From: Streptomyces sp. NBC_01267
Lineage (GTDB): Bacteria; Actinomycetota; Actinomycetes; Streptomycetales; Streptomycetaceae
Direction: 5' to 3'
Assembly (NCBI RefSeq): GCF_036241575.1
Contig: NZ_CP108455.1
Coordinates: 930,001 to 994,000 of the forward strand
Length of the DNA: 64,000 nt
The position numbers and the translations under genes were made by a program. A model generated the notes under the pieces. It worked only from the letters and a program-made list of their open reading frames with translations. It was not told the DNA's origin and did not search any database. Numbering within the stretch: the stretch's first letter is position 1; every line of letters begins with the position of its first letter. Of this stretch, positions 1 to 8,883 are shown one piece after another.

Positions 1-3000
1 GTTGAGCGCCGAGCGGGTACCGCCCTTGTAGGTGACCAGCCCGCTGCGCTCCTCGATCGAGAGCGGACCCGCGGTGACCGACTCGTGCCAGAGCTGGCCC
101 TTGCCCGTGCTGACGTAGTCGGTGCGCTTCCCGGGGAAGGCGTTCTTCTCCAGGAAACCCAGCCCCATGGGGAAGGTATCGGTGAGCGAGTAGCGGAAGT
201 CGCCGCCGTCCACGGCCTTCGGGGCGTAGAACGTGGTGTTCAGCGTGGCGAGGTCGCGCTTGCCGGGCCGGTACGTCAGGTCCCTGTCCGGGATCCCGCC
301 GGAGTGGCCTTCGGAGAGGTCGTAGACGTACGGCGTGTAGCGGGTGCCGGTGAGTTCGACCTTGCCGTTCTTCCGCGCGGTGGCGGCCAGCAGAGCGCCG
401 TCGGCCTGGTTGACGGATGCCACCTGGAAGGGGACGGTCGTGCCGTCCGCGGCGCCGAACCAGGCGCTGAGGCGGCCCGGTGCGTCGTCGGTGACGAACA
501 GCGACTGTGCGCCCGCCTTCTGCGCGGCGCCTACGAGTTGCTGGGGAGTGACACCGGCGGTGGCGTGCACGAGCACGGCCTTGCCCCGGACGTTCTTGCC
601 CTCGTACTCCGCTGCGGTCCCCGTTCCGAGGTCCGCGACGGCGACCTTGTGACGGCCTTCGACCAGGGTCGTACCGACCTGCACCACGGTGTCGCTGAGG
701 CGCTTGCCGCCCGCGACCGCTTCCAGCTGCGGCTTTCCGAGGCGCCAGACGGTGCGGTACTCGAAGGAGCCCGTGCCGACCTTCCCGGTGGGCGCGGCGA
801 AGATGCTGTCGTACTTGATCGGCACCTGGATCGCTTCGGTGAAGTCGGCCCCGTTCGCCTTGCGGTTGGTCTCCAACACCAGCTGGCGGGTCTGGGTGCG
901 CTGGGGCACCTCTGCCTTGACCTGGCGGAGCTTGCGCCCGTCCAGGGTGATCTCGCGGTCGCGGTCGAGCACGATCTCGGGGCTGCCGAGGTAGCCGACC
1001 CCCAGGGAGTCCTTGCCGCCGGCGCCGCGCACGTCGAGGAAGGACTCCAGGTCGTACGTGCCGGGCGTCAGCCGCAGGGTGACGGTGCCGGAGTCGTCGA
1101 CCCTCGCGGATTCGGGGTCTACCCCCTCGGCGAGCTTCTGGACGGCGAGGTACGCGGCGGTCGGGGCGCCGTCCCGGTCCTTGACGTGGACGGTGAGGCT
1201 GTGGCGCTCCTCCTCCTTGACCAGACCGAACGCGGTGTGGGCGACGGTCTTGCCGCCGACGCTCGCGGTGATCTGCCCGGAGGTGTTGCCCACGGGGGCC
1301 TTCGCGCCGTCGCCGGTGACCGTGGTCTGCGCGGTGGAGTGCGCGGGTACGGTCAGGCTCGTGTCGGCGAGCTTGGCGACCCCGGCAGCCGCTCCGTCCG
1401 CGGCGAGCGTCAACGTCACCGGTGCGTCGGAGGAGTTGGTGTAGGTGAGGGTGCGGGTGACGGGCTTGTTGTCCTCGTACGGCCAGGAGTAGAAGCCGAG
1501 GTCGGCGCTGCCGGTCGCGGTGATGCTCGCGGTCGTGGCGGCGGGGACGTCGACCCGACCCGCGCCCAGTGCGTACACCGAGTCGGGGAGCGTCTTGGAC
1601 GTCGACATCAGGGCGTCCTTGAGCTGCTGCCCGGTCCAGTCGGGGTGCTTCTGGGCGAGCAGCGCGGCGACTCCGGCGACGTGCGGGGTCGCCATCGACG
1701 TGCCGCTCATCCTGACGTACGAACCGGTCCCCGGGGAGTACTGCGAGCGGGCGGCGAGGATGTCCACGCCGGGCGCCGAGAGATCGGGCTTGAGCGCGTT
1801 GTCACCGAGGCGGGGACCCTGGCTGGTGAAGTAGGCGGCCTTGTCGGCGGAGTCCACCGCACCGATGGTCAGCGCGGAGTCGGCGGCGCCGGGCGAGCCT
1901 ATGGACGAGGGGGTTCCGGTGTTTCCCGCGGCGATCACGAACAGCGCGCCGGTGTCCTTGGAGAGGGTGTTCACCGCCTCCGCCATCGGGTCGGTGCCGT
2001 CGCTGGCCTCCTGGGAGCCCAGGCTCATGCTGATGACCTTGGCGTGAATGTCCTTGGCGGCCCACTCCATGCCCGCGATGATCTGCGAATCGGAGCCTTC
2101 GCCCTGGTCCGAGAGCACCTTGCCGACGGCGAGATCGGCCTCGGGGGCGACACCCTTCTCCTTGCCGTCGGAGGCCGCGCCGCTGCCGCCGACGGTGGAC
2201 AGGGTGTGCGTGCCGTGGCCGTGGCGGTCGGTGACCTCCGCGCCCTCGATGAACGACTTGCTCTCGCTCACCCGGCCCTTGAGGTCGGGGTGCTCGCCGT
2301 CCATGCCGGTATCGAGGACGGCGACCTTGACGCCCTTGCCGGTGAGTCCGGCCTCCCAGGCCGCGGGGGTGCCGATCTGGGCGTTGCTCTCGGCCATGTC
2401 GGCCTTGACCTTGCCGTCCAGCCACACCTTCGCGACACCGTCCGCGAACGAACCGGCCTGCCGGGTACGGGAGTCGGTGAGCGTCTTCCAGAAGGTGCCG
2501 GAGGAGGAGGCCTTCACGGCGGCGCCTCCCACACTCGGCAGGGCGCGGACGGTCTCGGCGCCGCGCGGTGCGGCGCTGCGGGCGCCCTTGCCGTACGTCA
2601 CGATCAGCGGCAGGCCGTCGGCCTTCGGGCCGCCGAGCCCCTGCTCGATGAGCCCGGTGACGTCGAACAGCCGCTTGTCCAGGGCTCCCGACGTGAGGTA
2701 CGGCAGCGCCTCGTCGGGCAGCACGCTGACCCGCCCGCCGGACGTCTGGGTGCGGATCGCTCCGGTGGCGCCCTTCGGACGCTCCACCGACACGGTGCTG
2801 TGGCCGCTGCCGAGGTCGGTGACCGTCACCTTGTCACCGGTGATCAGCGTGACGGTGTGTGCCGCGTGTGCGGTGACCGACGCTCCGTGCGCCGAGGCGG
2901 GGGTCTTGCCCGTCCCGCCCGCCGCGAGTGCCTGACCTGCCGGGAGCAGTACGAGCGTGAGTCCGGCGGACAGCCACCTTGCTCTTCGCCACGCAAGTGC

Positions 3001-3009
3001 TCTGGTCAT
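1..3009 (-). CDS. Secreted S8 (subtilisin-like) serine peptidase, C-terminus cut by window edge
   Basis: The first 1003 residues are visible; the 3' end lies left of the window. ATG at 3009 follows a GGAGAGAGGGG-type ribosome site and opens a Sec signal peptide (MTRALAWRRARWLSAGLTLV...AGQALA). The subtilase triad is intact: Asp233 in VAVLDTGMDG, His265 in GHGTHT and Ser438 in GTSMATPHVAG, with the oxyanion Asn in AAGNTG. About 560 residues follow the catalytic domain, rich in beta-sandwich-like sequence, which fits the long (about 1200-residue) actinobacterial secreted subtilases. A general extracellular protease is inferred; substrate is unknown. It is divergent from the SnoaL-like gene. Confidence 0.93.
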   Translation of the reverse strand, partial: MTRALAWRRARWLSAGLTLVLLPAGQALAAGGTGKTPASAHGASVTAHAAHTVTLITGDKVTVTDLGSGHSTVSVERPKGATGAIRTQTSGGRVSVLPDEALPYLTSGALDKRLFDVTGLIEQGLGGPKADGLPLIVTYGKGARSAAPRGAETVRALPSVGGAAVKASSSGTFWKTLTDSRTRQAGSFADGVAKVWLDGKVKADMAESNAQIGTPAAWEAGLTGKGVKVAVLDTGMDGEHPDLKGRVSESKSFIEGAEVTDRHGHGTHTLSTVGGSGAASDGKEKGVAPEADLAVGKVLSDQGEGSDSQIIAGMEWAAKDIHAKVISMSLGSQEASDGTDPMAEAVNTLSKDTGALFVIAAGNTGTPSSIGSPGAADSALTIGAVDSADKAAYFTSQGPRLGDNALKPDLSAPGVDILAARSQYSPGTGSYVRMSGTSMATPHVAGVAALLAQKHPDWTGQQLKDALMSTSKTLPDSVYALGAGRVDVPAATTASITATGSADLGFYSWPYEDNKPVTRTLTYTNSSDAPVTLTLAADGAAAGVAKLADTSLTVPAHSTAQTTVTGDGAKAPVGNTSGQITASVGGKTVAHTAFGLVKEEERHSLTVHVKDRDGAPTAAYLAVQKLAEGVDPESARVDDSGTVTLRLTPGTYDLESFLDVRGAGGKDSLGVGYLGSPEIVLDRDREITLDGRKLRQVKAEVPQRTQTRQLVLETNRKANGADFTEAIQVPIKYDSIFAAPTGKVGTGSFEYRTVWRLGKPQLEAVAGGKRLSDTVVQVGTTLVEGRHKVAVADLGTGTAAEYEGKNVRGKAVLVHATAGVTPQQLVGAAQKAGAQSLFVTDDAPGRLSAWFGAADGTTVPFQVASVNQADGALLAATARKNGKVELTGTRYTPYVYDLSEGHSGGIPDRDLTYRPGKRDLATLNTTFYAPKAVDGGDFRYSLTDTFPMGLGFLEKNAFPGKRTDYVSTGKGQLWHESVTAGPLSIEERSGLVTYKGGTRSALN

Positions 3010-3210
3010 GGTGCCCCTCTCTCCGTCGGCCCGGGAAAACGGGGGTGGTCCCGAGCGCTGCGAAGAGTCTCGGTGCAGAGCATCGTGCCGTGGGGCGAAT
3101 GAGCTGGCGGATAAGCGACATGGCGGCTAACTGCCAGCGAACATTGGGGAGTTGATGATCGTTTCGGCGCACCCCTTGGCCCCGGGCAACCGCTGCCGGA
3201 GACTGAGCCG

Positions 3211-3711
3211 ATGACGCAGCGCGTGGAACTCGCCACCGTGATGGACCGGCTCGACATCGACGAACTCGTCACCGGCTACGCGGTGGCCGTGGACGACGGG
3301 GCATGGGCGGACTACCGCGCCCTGTTCGCCCCGGACGGCAGGGCCGACTACCGCACGGCCGGCGGAGTGGAAGGGCCTGTCACCGAGGTCGCCGAGTGGC
3401 TCGCGGAGATGATGCGGCTGTTCCCGGTGCGTCAGCATCTGATCGTCAACCGACGGCTGCACATCCAGGACCTGGGCGGCTATCCGGGAGACCGGGCGGA
3501 GCTGCAGGCCGACTACGTGAACCCGATGCGGCTGCGGTCCCCGCAGGACGGTGCTGCCGGCGGTTCGACGGAGCCGAACTTCATGTCCGGTGGCCGGTAC
3601 ACCTTCAGCCTGGTGCGTACGGACGAGGGCTGGCGGCTGCGCACGGTCCTCGTCCAGGAGAAGTGGCGGAGCGCCCCAGGAGCCCGGGGACCCGTCGCGG
3701 GCGGCGCCTGA
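3211..3711 (+). CDS. SnoaL-like / NTF2-fold protein
   Basis: A 166-residue single-domain protein. The N-terminal helix (RLDIDELVTGYAVAVDDGAW) followed by YRALFAPDGRADY is the usual opening of SnoaL_4-type cone-shaped alpha+beta barrels, and it ends with the strand-rich segment GRYTFSLVRTDEGWRL. Family members act as small-molecule isomerases, dehydratases or non-catalytic binding proteins, so no reaction can be assigned. ATG is preceded by GGAG at a spacing of about ten. It is followed after 96 bp by lnt on the same strand. Confidence 0.8.
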   Translation: MTQRVELATVMDRLDIDELVTGYAVAVDDGAWADYRALFAPDGRADYRTAGGVEGPVTEVAEWLAEMMRLFPVRQHLIVNRRLHIQDLGGYPGDRAELQADYVNPMRLRSPQDGAAGGSTEPNFMSGGRYTFSLVRTDEGWRLRTVLVQEKWRSAPGARGPVAGGA

Positions 3712-3807
3712 CACGACCGGCCCGGACCGGCCCACTGTCCGAAATCACCCCACGCCCTCACACTGTGGGAAGGACCGTGTACGGGGAGCGAGCACGAGGA
3801 GGCGCGA

Positions 3808-5379
3808 ATGCGGATTCCGCTCGGGCGGCTGCGACAGCTCCTTCTGTCGCCGTGGTGGCGTGGGGCCGCCGCGCTGCTGGCCGGGGCGCTGCCCGCGCTC
3901 GCTTTTCCGGCGCCGTCCCTGTGGTGGTTCGCGTATGTGGCGCTGGTGCCCTGGATGCTGCTGGTGCGCGCGGCGCCCACCGCGCGGCGGGCGGCACTGG
4001 ACGGCTGGCTCGGCGGCACCGGCTTCATGATCTCCGTGCACCACTGGCTGATTCCGAGCCTGAACGTGTTCATCGTGGTGCTGGCCGCGCTGCTGGGGTT
4101 GTTGTGGGCGCCCTGGGGATGGCTGGTCCGCTGGATGCTCGGCGTGACGGCGAGCGCCTCGCGTGTCGCGGCGTCCCTGGTCGTCGTCCCCTCGGGCTGG
4201 CTGATGGTCGAGCTGGTCAGATCCTGGCAGGGGCTGGGCGGCCCCTGGGGACTGCTCGGCTCCAGCCAGTGGCAGGTGGCACCGGCCCTGCGGCTGGCGT
4301 CGGTGGGCGGTGTCTGGCTGGTGAGCCTGCTGGTCGTGGCGGTCAACACCGGAGCGGTGGGGCTGCTCGTGGCGGAGTCCGCGCGGAGCACCGCGGCGGC
4401 CGGGGTGGTGGCCTGCGCGGTCGTCACCGGGGCCGTGTGGGTGTGGGCGCCGCGCCCGCAGGACAGCGGACGGACCCGGGTCGCGGTCGTGCAGCCAGGG
4501 GTTACCGGGAGCGTCGGCGCACGGTTCACCCGCAGTGAGACCCTCACCCGTCAGCTCGCGGGCCGAGGCGCCGACCTGGTGGTGTGGGGCGAGAGCAGCG
4601 TCGTCCACGACCTCACCGAGCGCCCGGACCTGGCCTCCAGGGTCGCGAAGCTCTCCCGGGAGACCGGCGCGGACATCCTGGTCAACGTGGATGCCCAGCG
4701 GTCCGGCACTCCGGGCATCTACAAGAGTTCGGTACTTGTCGGCCCGGCGGGACCCACCGGCGACCGCTACGACAAGATGCGGCTGGTCCCGTTCGGCGAG
4801 TACATCCCGGCCCGTTCGCTGCTCGGCTGGGCCACCTCGGTGGGCAGGGCCGCGGGCGAGGACCGGGAGCGCGGCACCCACCAGGTGGTGATGACGCTGC
4901 CCGACGGGCTCCGGCTGGGTCCGCTGATCTGCTTCGAGTCGGCGTTCCCCGACATGAGCCGGCAGCTGACCCGGGACGGCACCCAACTGCTGGTGGACCA
5001 GTCGTCGACCTCGTCCTTCCAGCACAGCTGGGCTCCCGAGCAGCACGCTTCGCTGGCCGCGCTGCGGGCAGCCGAGAGCGGGCGGCCGATGGTGCACGCC
5101 ACGCTCACCGGGGTGAGCGCGGTGTACGGGCCCGACGGCCGCCGGGTCGGCTCCTGGCTGGGTACCGACCGCAGCGCGTCGGAGGTGTACGACATCCCGC
5201 TGGCCCACGGCACCACGCTGTACGTCAGGTTCGGCGACTGGCCGGTGCACGGGGCGCTCGCCGTCCTCGCCGTGCTGTGCGCGTTCGAGGGCGTGCGCTC
5301 GATCAGGCGGCCTGCTCCAGAGCCCGCAGCACCACACGCTCACACAGTTCGTGGGTCAGCAGGGCGTCCTGGGCACTGA
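3808..5379 (+). CDS. lnt: Apolipoprotein N-acyltransferase
   Basis: 523 residues. The N-terminal half has multiple membrane helices (ALLAGALPALAFPAPSLWWF, VVLAALLGLLWAPWGWLV and others) and the C-terminal half is a nitrilase-fold domain. The catalytic triad is visible: Glu262 in VVWGESS, Lys323 in YDKMRLVPFGEY and Cys375 in LICFESAFP. Lnt adds the third acyl chain to the N-terminal cysteine of lipoproteins at the outer face of the membrane; N-acylation occurs in Streptomyces and other actinobacteria. A strong GAGGAGG site lies 5 bp before the ATG. The last 77 bp overlap the convergent oxidoreductase gene, so the C-terminal 25 residues are read from its antisense strand. Confidence 0.93.
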   Translation: MRIPLGRLRQLLLSPWWRGAAALLAGALPALAFPAPSLWWFAYVALVPWMLLVRAAPTARRAALDGWLGGTGFMISVHHWLIPSLNVFIVVLAALLGLLWAPWGWLVRWMLGVTASASRVAASLVVVPSGWLMVELVRSWQGLGGPWGLLGSSQWQVAPALRLASVGGVWLVSLLVVAVNTGAVGLLVAESARSTAAAGVVACAVVTGAVWVWAPRPQDSGRTRVAVVQPGVTGSVGARFTRSETLTRQLAGRGADLVVWGESSVVHDLTERPDLASRVAKLSRETGADILVNVDAQRSGTPGIYKSSVLVGPAGPTGDRYDKMRLVPFGEYIPARSLLGWATSVGRAAGEDRERGTHQVVMTLPDGLRLGPLICFESAFPDMSRQLTRDGTQLLVDQSSTSSFQHSWAPEQHASLAALRAAESGRPMVHATLTGVSAVYGPDGRRVGSWLGTDRSASEVYDIPLAHGTTLYVRFGDWPVHGALAVLAVLCAFEGVRSIRRPAPEPAAPHAHTVRGSAGRPGH

Positions 5380-6208
5380 GCAGCTTGCCCGCGGCCACCG
5401 CTTCGAGGAAGCCCAGCACGGACTGCTCGATGCCACGCTGGCGGGCCACCGGAACCCAGTCGCCACGGCGGCGCAGGCTCGGCTGCCCCTGGTGGTCCAC
5501 GACATCGGCGAGATTGACGACCTGACGCTTCGTGTCGCGGCCGGAGACCTCGAGGATCTCCTCGGTGGAGCCGTTCAGCCGGTTCATCGTGCCGATCGCC
5601 GAGAAGCCGTCGCCCGAGAGGTGCAGCACCACATGGTGCATCAGGCCTTCGCGGATCCGGGCCCGTACGTCCACGTGCTCGACCGGGCCGGGCGCCAGGA
5701 AGCGCAGGGTGTCGACGACATGGATGAAGTCGTCGAGGACGAGCGTGCGCGGGTCCTCGGGGAGGCCGACGCGGTTCTTCTGCATCAGGATCAGATCGCG
5801 CGGAAGCTCGGCGCACTCGGCGTACCCCGGCGCCAGTCGGCGGTTGAAGCCGACGGCCAGGCTCACCTGCCGGTCGTCCGCGAGGCGCACCAGCTGCTGC
5901 GATGCGGCGAGTTCGTAGGCGAGCGGCTTGTCGACGTAGGTGGCCACGCCCGCTTCCAGCAGCCGGGACACGATCTCCGGGTGCACGGCGGTCGGCGCGT
6001 GCACGAACGCCGCGTCCAGCCCCTGGGCGAGCAGCGCGTCCAGATCGGTGTGGCAGCGGTCGGCGGGGATGTGGAACGTCGCCGCGACCCGGTCGAGAGT
6101 GGCCGGGGTCCTGGTCTGGAGATGCAGTTCGATTCCCGGCCGGGTGGTCAGCACCGGCAGATAGGCCTTCTGTGCGATGTCCCCGAGCCCGATACAGCCG
6201 ACCTTCAC
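5303..6208 (-). CDS. Gfo/Idh/MocA family oxidoreductase
   Basis: 301 residues from GTG at 6208, chosen because AGGGAG lies 5 bp upstream. The N-terminal Rossmann motif VGCIGLGDIAQKAYLP binds NAD(P); the family signature EAGVATYVDKPLAYE contains the expected Lys-Pro that contacts cofactor and substrate. The C-terminal alpha/beta domain (DDFIHVVDTLRFL) follows. Substrate, probably a sugar or inositol derivative, cannot be read from the sequence. A longer open frame continues upstream but has no family similarity. The 3' end overlaps lnt tail to tail by 77 bp. Confidence 0.88.
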   Translation of the reverse strand: MKVGCIGLGDIAQKAYLPVLTTRPGIELHLQTRTPATLDRVAATFHIPADRCHTDLDALLAQGLDAAFVHAPTAVHPEIVSRLLEAGVATYVDKPLAYELAASQQLVRLADDRQVSLAVGFNRRLAPGYAECAELPRDLILMQKNRVGLPEDPRTLVLDDFIHVVDTLRFLAPGPVEHVDVRARIREGLMHHVVLHLSGDGFSAIGTMNRLNGSTEEILEVSGRDTKRQVVNLADVVDHQGQPSLRRRGDWVPVARQRGIEQSVLGFLEAVAAGKLLSAQDALLTHELCERVVLRALEQAA

Positions 6209-6373
6209 AGGGTCTCCCTCACGCTTTGCCGCTGTCGCTTCCTGGTGCTGTGCCTGGTCAGCATAGGGGAGCTGGTGGAACTGCCCACTCCCGCAGGTCC
6301 TCGCCGGGGCGCTGCGGGATGCTGTTCCGATAATGCCTGGCGGCGCCGGTGTTCCCGTGTGAGGGTGCCTTCC

Positions 6374-6886
6374 ATGACGAACCCTGCACGCACGGAACCC
6401 TCCATCACCGCCGATGAACGCCCCATGCTGGAAGGCTGGCTGGACTACCACCGGGAGACGCTGGCCATGAAGTGCGCCGGGCTGACCGACGAGCAGCTGC
6501 GCACAGCCGCGGTGCCGCCCTCCGAGCTGTCCCTGCTCGGCCTCGTACGGCATATGGTCGAGGTGGAACGCGGCTGGTTCCGCGAGGTGCTGGCCGGTGA
6601 GGACACGCCCCCGCTCTACTTCAGCGACGAGGACCCGGACGGGGAGTTCCATCTCACCGCGGCGGACACCTGGGACGAGGCGTTCACCACCTGGCAGGCC
6701 GAGATCGCATACGCCCGGGAGCTCGCGAAGGGCCGCTCGCTGGACGAGCTCTCGGTGGGAGAGTCCCGCAGGGGCGGGCATTTCAACCTGCGCTGGATCT
6801 ACACCCACATGATCGAGGAGTACGCCCGCCACAACGGCCATGCCGACCTCATCCGTGAGCGGATCGACGGCGTCACCGGCGAGTAG
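6374..6886 (+). CDS. DinB family protein (DUF664 type)
   Basis: 170 residues beginning MTNPARTEPSITADERPMLEG. The four-helix DinB/YfiT fold is suggested by LRHMVEVERGWF, where the His of LxxHMVEVE is a typical metal ligand, and by the C-terminal IEEYARHNGHADLIRERIDG with two further histidines spaced as in the metal-binding triad. These proteins are thiol-dependent transferases or hydrolases (mycothiol-linked in actinobacteria is common), but the reaction here is unknown. The final codons are duplicated just downstream (6870-6918). Confidence 0.88.
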   Translation: MTNPARTEPSITADERPMLEGWLDYHRETLAMKCAGLTDEQLRTAAVPPSELSLLGLVRHMVEVERGWFREVLAGEDTPPLYFSDEDPDGEFHLTAADTWDEAFTTWQAEIAYARELAKGRSLDELSVGESRRGGHFNLRWIYTHMIEEYARHNGHADLIRERIDGVTGE

Positions 6887-6918
6887 CGGGCGTCACCGGC
6901 AAGTCCCGGGCGTCACCC
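6870..6918. repeat. Imperfect tandem repeat across a stop codon
   Basis: The end of the DinB gene, ggcgtcaccggcgagtag, is followed by two further diverged copies of gcgtcaccggc within 35 bp. The first copy contains the native stop codon. It looks like local slippage duplication of the gene end. Confidence 0.6.
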
Positions 6919-6978
6919 GTGTGGGCCAAACTTCCCGCTGCTCGCCCGAACCGCTGGCCGGGCAAGCAGAGTTGGGGC

Positions 6979-7419
6979 GTGCACCGAACGAGGATCACCA
7001 CCATGGCCCTGCTGGGGGCGGCGGTCTCGGCCGTCTCCGGCTGTGTGTCCGTCCCTGCGGGGCCCGCGCCCCAGCCGTCCCCGCCGGCCGCCCGCCACAC
7101 GCGGCAGGACGTCACCCCGCAGATCGTGCAGGGCCCGGCTGTCGAGACGCTGGAGTCCGTGCCCCCGGCCCCGTCGCCGAGCCACCGGTCCGGCCCTCCC
7201 GCCAAGCGGTACGCACCGGCACCGGCCGGGCGCGCTCCGGCACCGCTGCCGCCGCCCCGGATCCGGCACACCGCCGGACCGGCCCCGAAGTCACCACCGA
7301 AGCGAGCGGCCCCCGCGCCCGGCCACGCCGTGGATGTCTGCGCACTCGGCCGGAGCTACGGGGGCTGGCCGTCCGACAGCCCGCAGGCCCGCATCTGCCG
7401 TCAGACGTACGGACATTGA
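6979..7419 (+). CDS. Small proline-rich lipoprotein
   Basis: 146 residues from GTG at 6979. The sequence MHRTRITTMALLGAAVSAVSGC is a lipoprotein signal peptide with lipobox AVSGC, so the mature protein would be tethered at Cys. A Pro/Ala-rich linker of about 90 residues is followed by a compact tail (DVCALGRSYGGWPSDSP...ICRQTYG) with two cysteines, a short motif seen at the end of several small Streptomyces exported proteins. Function unknown. An upstream in-frame ATG at 6919 exists, but would put a charged leader ahead of the signal peptide. Confidence 0.75.
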   Translation: MHRTRITTMALLGAAVSAVSGCVSVPAGPAPQPSPPAARHTRQDVTPQIVQGPAVETLESVPPAPSPSHRSGPPAKRYAPAPAGRAPAPLPPPRIRHTAGPAPKSPPKRAAPAPGHAVDVCALGRSYGGWPSDSPQARICRQTYGH

Positions 7420-7445
7420 CCCTGCAGGCAGCGACACCCGCCCGC

Positions 7446-7922
7446 TCACTCCTCCCCCAGCCGCCATTCCAGCCGGTCGACCGCCGCGCGGACACCGTTC
7501 CCGTATCCGTCGTCGGCCAGTGCCCCGGTCGCGGACCGCGCGCGGCGCAGGTGGGTGCGCGCCGCTTCCTTGCGGCCCAGTTTCAGGTAGTCGGCCGCGA
7601 TGTTGAGGTGCAGCGAGGGATAGAAACCACGGACGGCGACAGCGGAGTCGTGGCGGCCGACCCGTTCGTCGTCCAGAGCGTCGGCCGCGGCCAGCGCCCG
7701 CAGGTCCCAGAACAGTTCGTCCTCCGGGTCGTCCTGGGTGTCCGCCATGTAGTGCGCGAGAGTGCAGCGGTGCAGTGCGTCCCCGGACTCGCCGATCTCC
7801 GTCCACAGGCCGGCGAACCGGTTACGGGCCTCCTCCCGGTCACCACCGTGGAGCAGCATGATCACCTGGCCGATCCTGGACATGACGGCGTCCCCCGACG
7901 TCTCCTGCTGCGACTCCGTCAC
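7446..7922 (-). CDS. Tetratricopeptide-like repeat protein
   Basis: 158 residues from GTG at 7922, preceded by GGGAGG at 5 bp. The sequence is helical throughout, with TPR-like repeats (NRFAGLWTEIGESGDALHRC, HLNIAADYLKLGRKEAARTH). It probably works as a protein-interaction scaffold; partners are unknown. It lies downstream of ung on the same strand with a 127-bp gap. Confidence 0.8.
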   Translation of the reverse strand: MTESQQETSGDAVMSRIGQVIMLLHGGDREEARNRFAGLWTEIGESGDALHRCTLAHYMADTQDDPEDELFWDLRALAAADALDDERVGRHDSAVAVRGFYPSLHLNIAADYLKLGRKEAARTHLRRARSATGALADDGYGNGVRAAVDRLEWRLGEE

Positions 7923-8049
7923 CGCTGCCTCCCGTAGCCCTCGTGTCCGGTTCGCCCCCTGCGCCGAGGCGTCCGGACCTGTCCGGTTGATCTTTGCCGG
8001 GCCCGGGACGCCCGGCACGGCGCCTCGCCGCAGCCACCGGCGATCCCGG

Positions 8050-8733
8050 TCAGCCCAGGTCGGGGATGCGCCAGTCGATGGGCTGGTGTCCCTGTGCGGC
8101 GACAGCCTCGTTGATCTGGGTGAACGGCCTCGAACCGAAGAACTTCTTCGCGGAGAGCGGTGAGGGGTGTGCGCCCTTCACCACCACGTGCCGCTCCTCG
8201 TCGATCAGCGGCAGCTTCTTCTGTGCGTAGTTTCCCCAGAGGACGAAGACCGCGGGGTCCGGACGTGCGGCCACCGCGCGGATCACCGCATCGGTGAACT
8301 TCTCCCAGCCCTTGCCCTTGTGCGAGTTGGCCTCCGAGGCGCGCACCGTGAGCACCGCGTTGAGCAGCAGCACGCCCTGTTCGGCCCACGGCATCAGATA
8401 GCCGTTGTCCGGGACCGGGTGGCCGAGCTCCTCCTTCATCTCCTTGTAGATGTTCCGCAGGGAGGGCGGGGTCCGGACGCCGGGACGCACGGAGAAGCAG
8501 AGGCCGTGGCCCTGGCCCTCGCCGTGGTACGGGTCCTGCCCGAGAACGAGGACCTTCACCCGGTCGTACGGTGTGGCGTCCAGGGCCGCGAAGACTTCCT
8601 CGCGCGGCGGGTAGACCGGCCCCTTTGCCCGCTCCTCCTCGACGAATTCGGTGAGCTCCTTGAAATAGGGCTTCTGCAGCTCATCGCCGAGGACGCCGCT
8701 CCAGGACTCGGGCAGCATGTCGGTTCCGGTCAC
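8050..8733 (-). CDS. ung: Uracil-DNA glycosylase, family 1
   Basis: 227 residues. The water-activating loop VLGQDPYHGEGQGHG carries catalytic Asp67; HPSPLS carries catalytic His189; LLLNAVLTVR and FVLWGNYAQKK complete the uracil pocket. The enzyme removes uracil from DNA to start base-excision repair. GTG at 8733 is chosen because GGAGG lies 8 bp before it; an in-frame GTG at 8769 has no such site. A strong hairpin (8785-8830) separates it from the SDR gene upstream, implying its own promoter in the short interval. Confidence 0.96.
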   Translation of the reverse strand: MTGTDMLPESWSGVLGDELQKPYFKELTEFVEEERAKGPVYPPREEVFAALDATPYDRVKVLVLGQDPYHGEGQGHGLCFSVRPGVRTPPSLRNIYKEMKEELGHPVPDNGYLMPWAEQGVLLLNAVLTVRASEANSHKGKGWEKFTDAVIRAVAARPDPAVFVLWGNYAQKKLPLIDEERHVVVKGAHPSPLSAKKFFGSRPFTQINEAVAAQGHQPIDWRIPDLG

Positions 8734-8784
8734 TTCAACAACCTCCGGTGTGCGATCCGTTCTCGTCACAGAACCTACCGGTGA

Positions 8785-8830
8785 CCACTGACAGCGGCCC
8801 CGGGCGGTTGCCCGGGGCCGCTGTCAGTGG
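8785..8830 (-). terminator. Perfect 20-bp hairpin between SDR and ung
   Basis: CCACTGACAGCGGCCCCGGG, a 6-nt loop, then its exact reverse complement. It sits 54 bp past the SDR stop and 52 bp before ung, so it is best read as an intrinsic, U-tract-less terminator of the SDR-fabG operon, as is common in actinobacteria. Confidence 0.85.
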
Positions 8831-8883
8831 GTCGTTGTGAGTGGGCCGTTGCCAGTTGCCGTCGTCACTGGACAGCGGGTGGC

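Noticed and set aside
85..3102. Very long plus-strand open frame opposite the S8 peptidase
   Set aside because: It is the antisense shadow of a high-GC gene: Gly/Val/Arg/Leu-rich with no motifs, while the minus strand has a signal peptide and a full catalytic triad. The same applies to long frames at 21655-24282 (-), 25021-27339 (+), 35688-38123 (-) and 19165-21267 (+).
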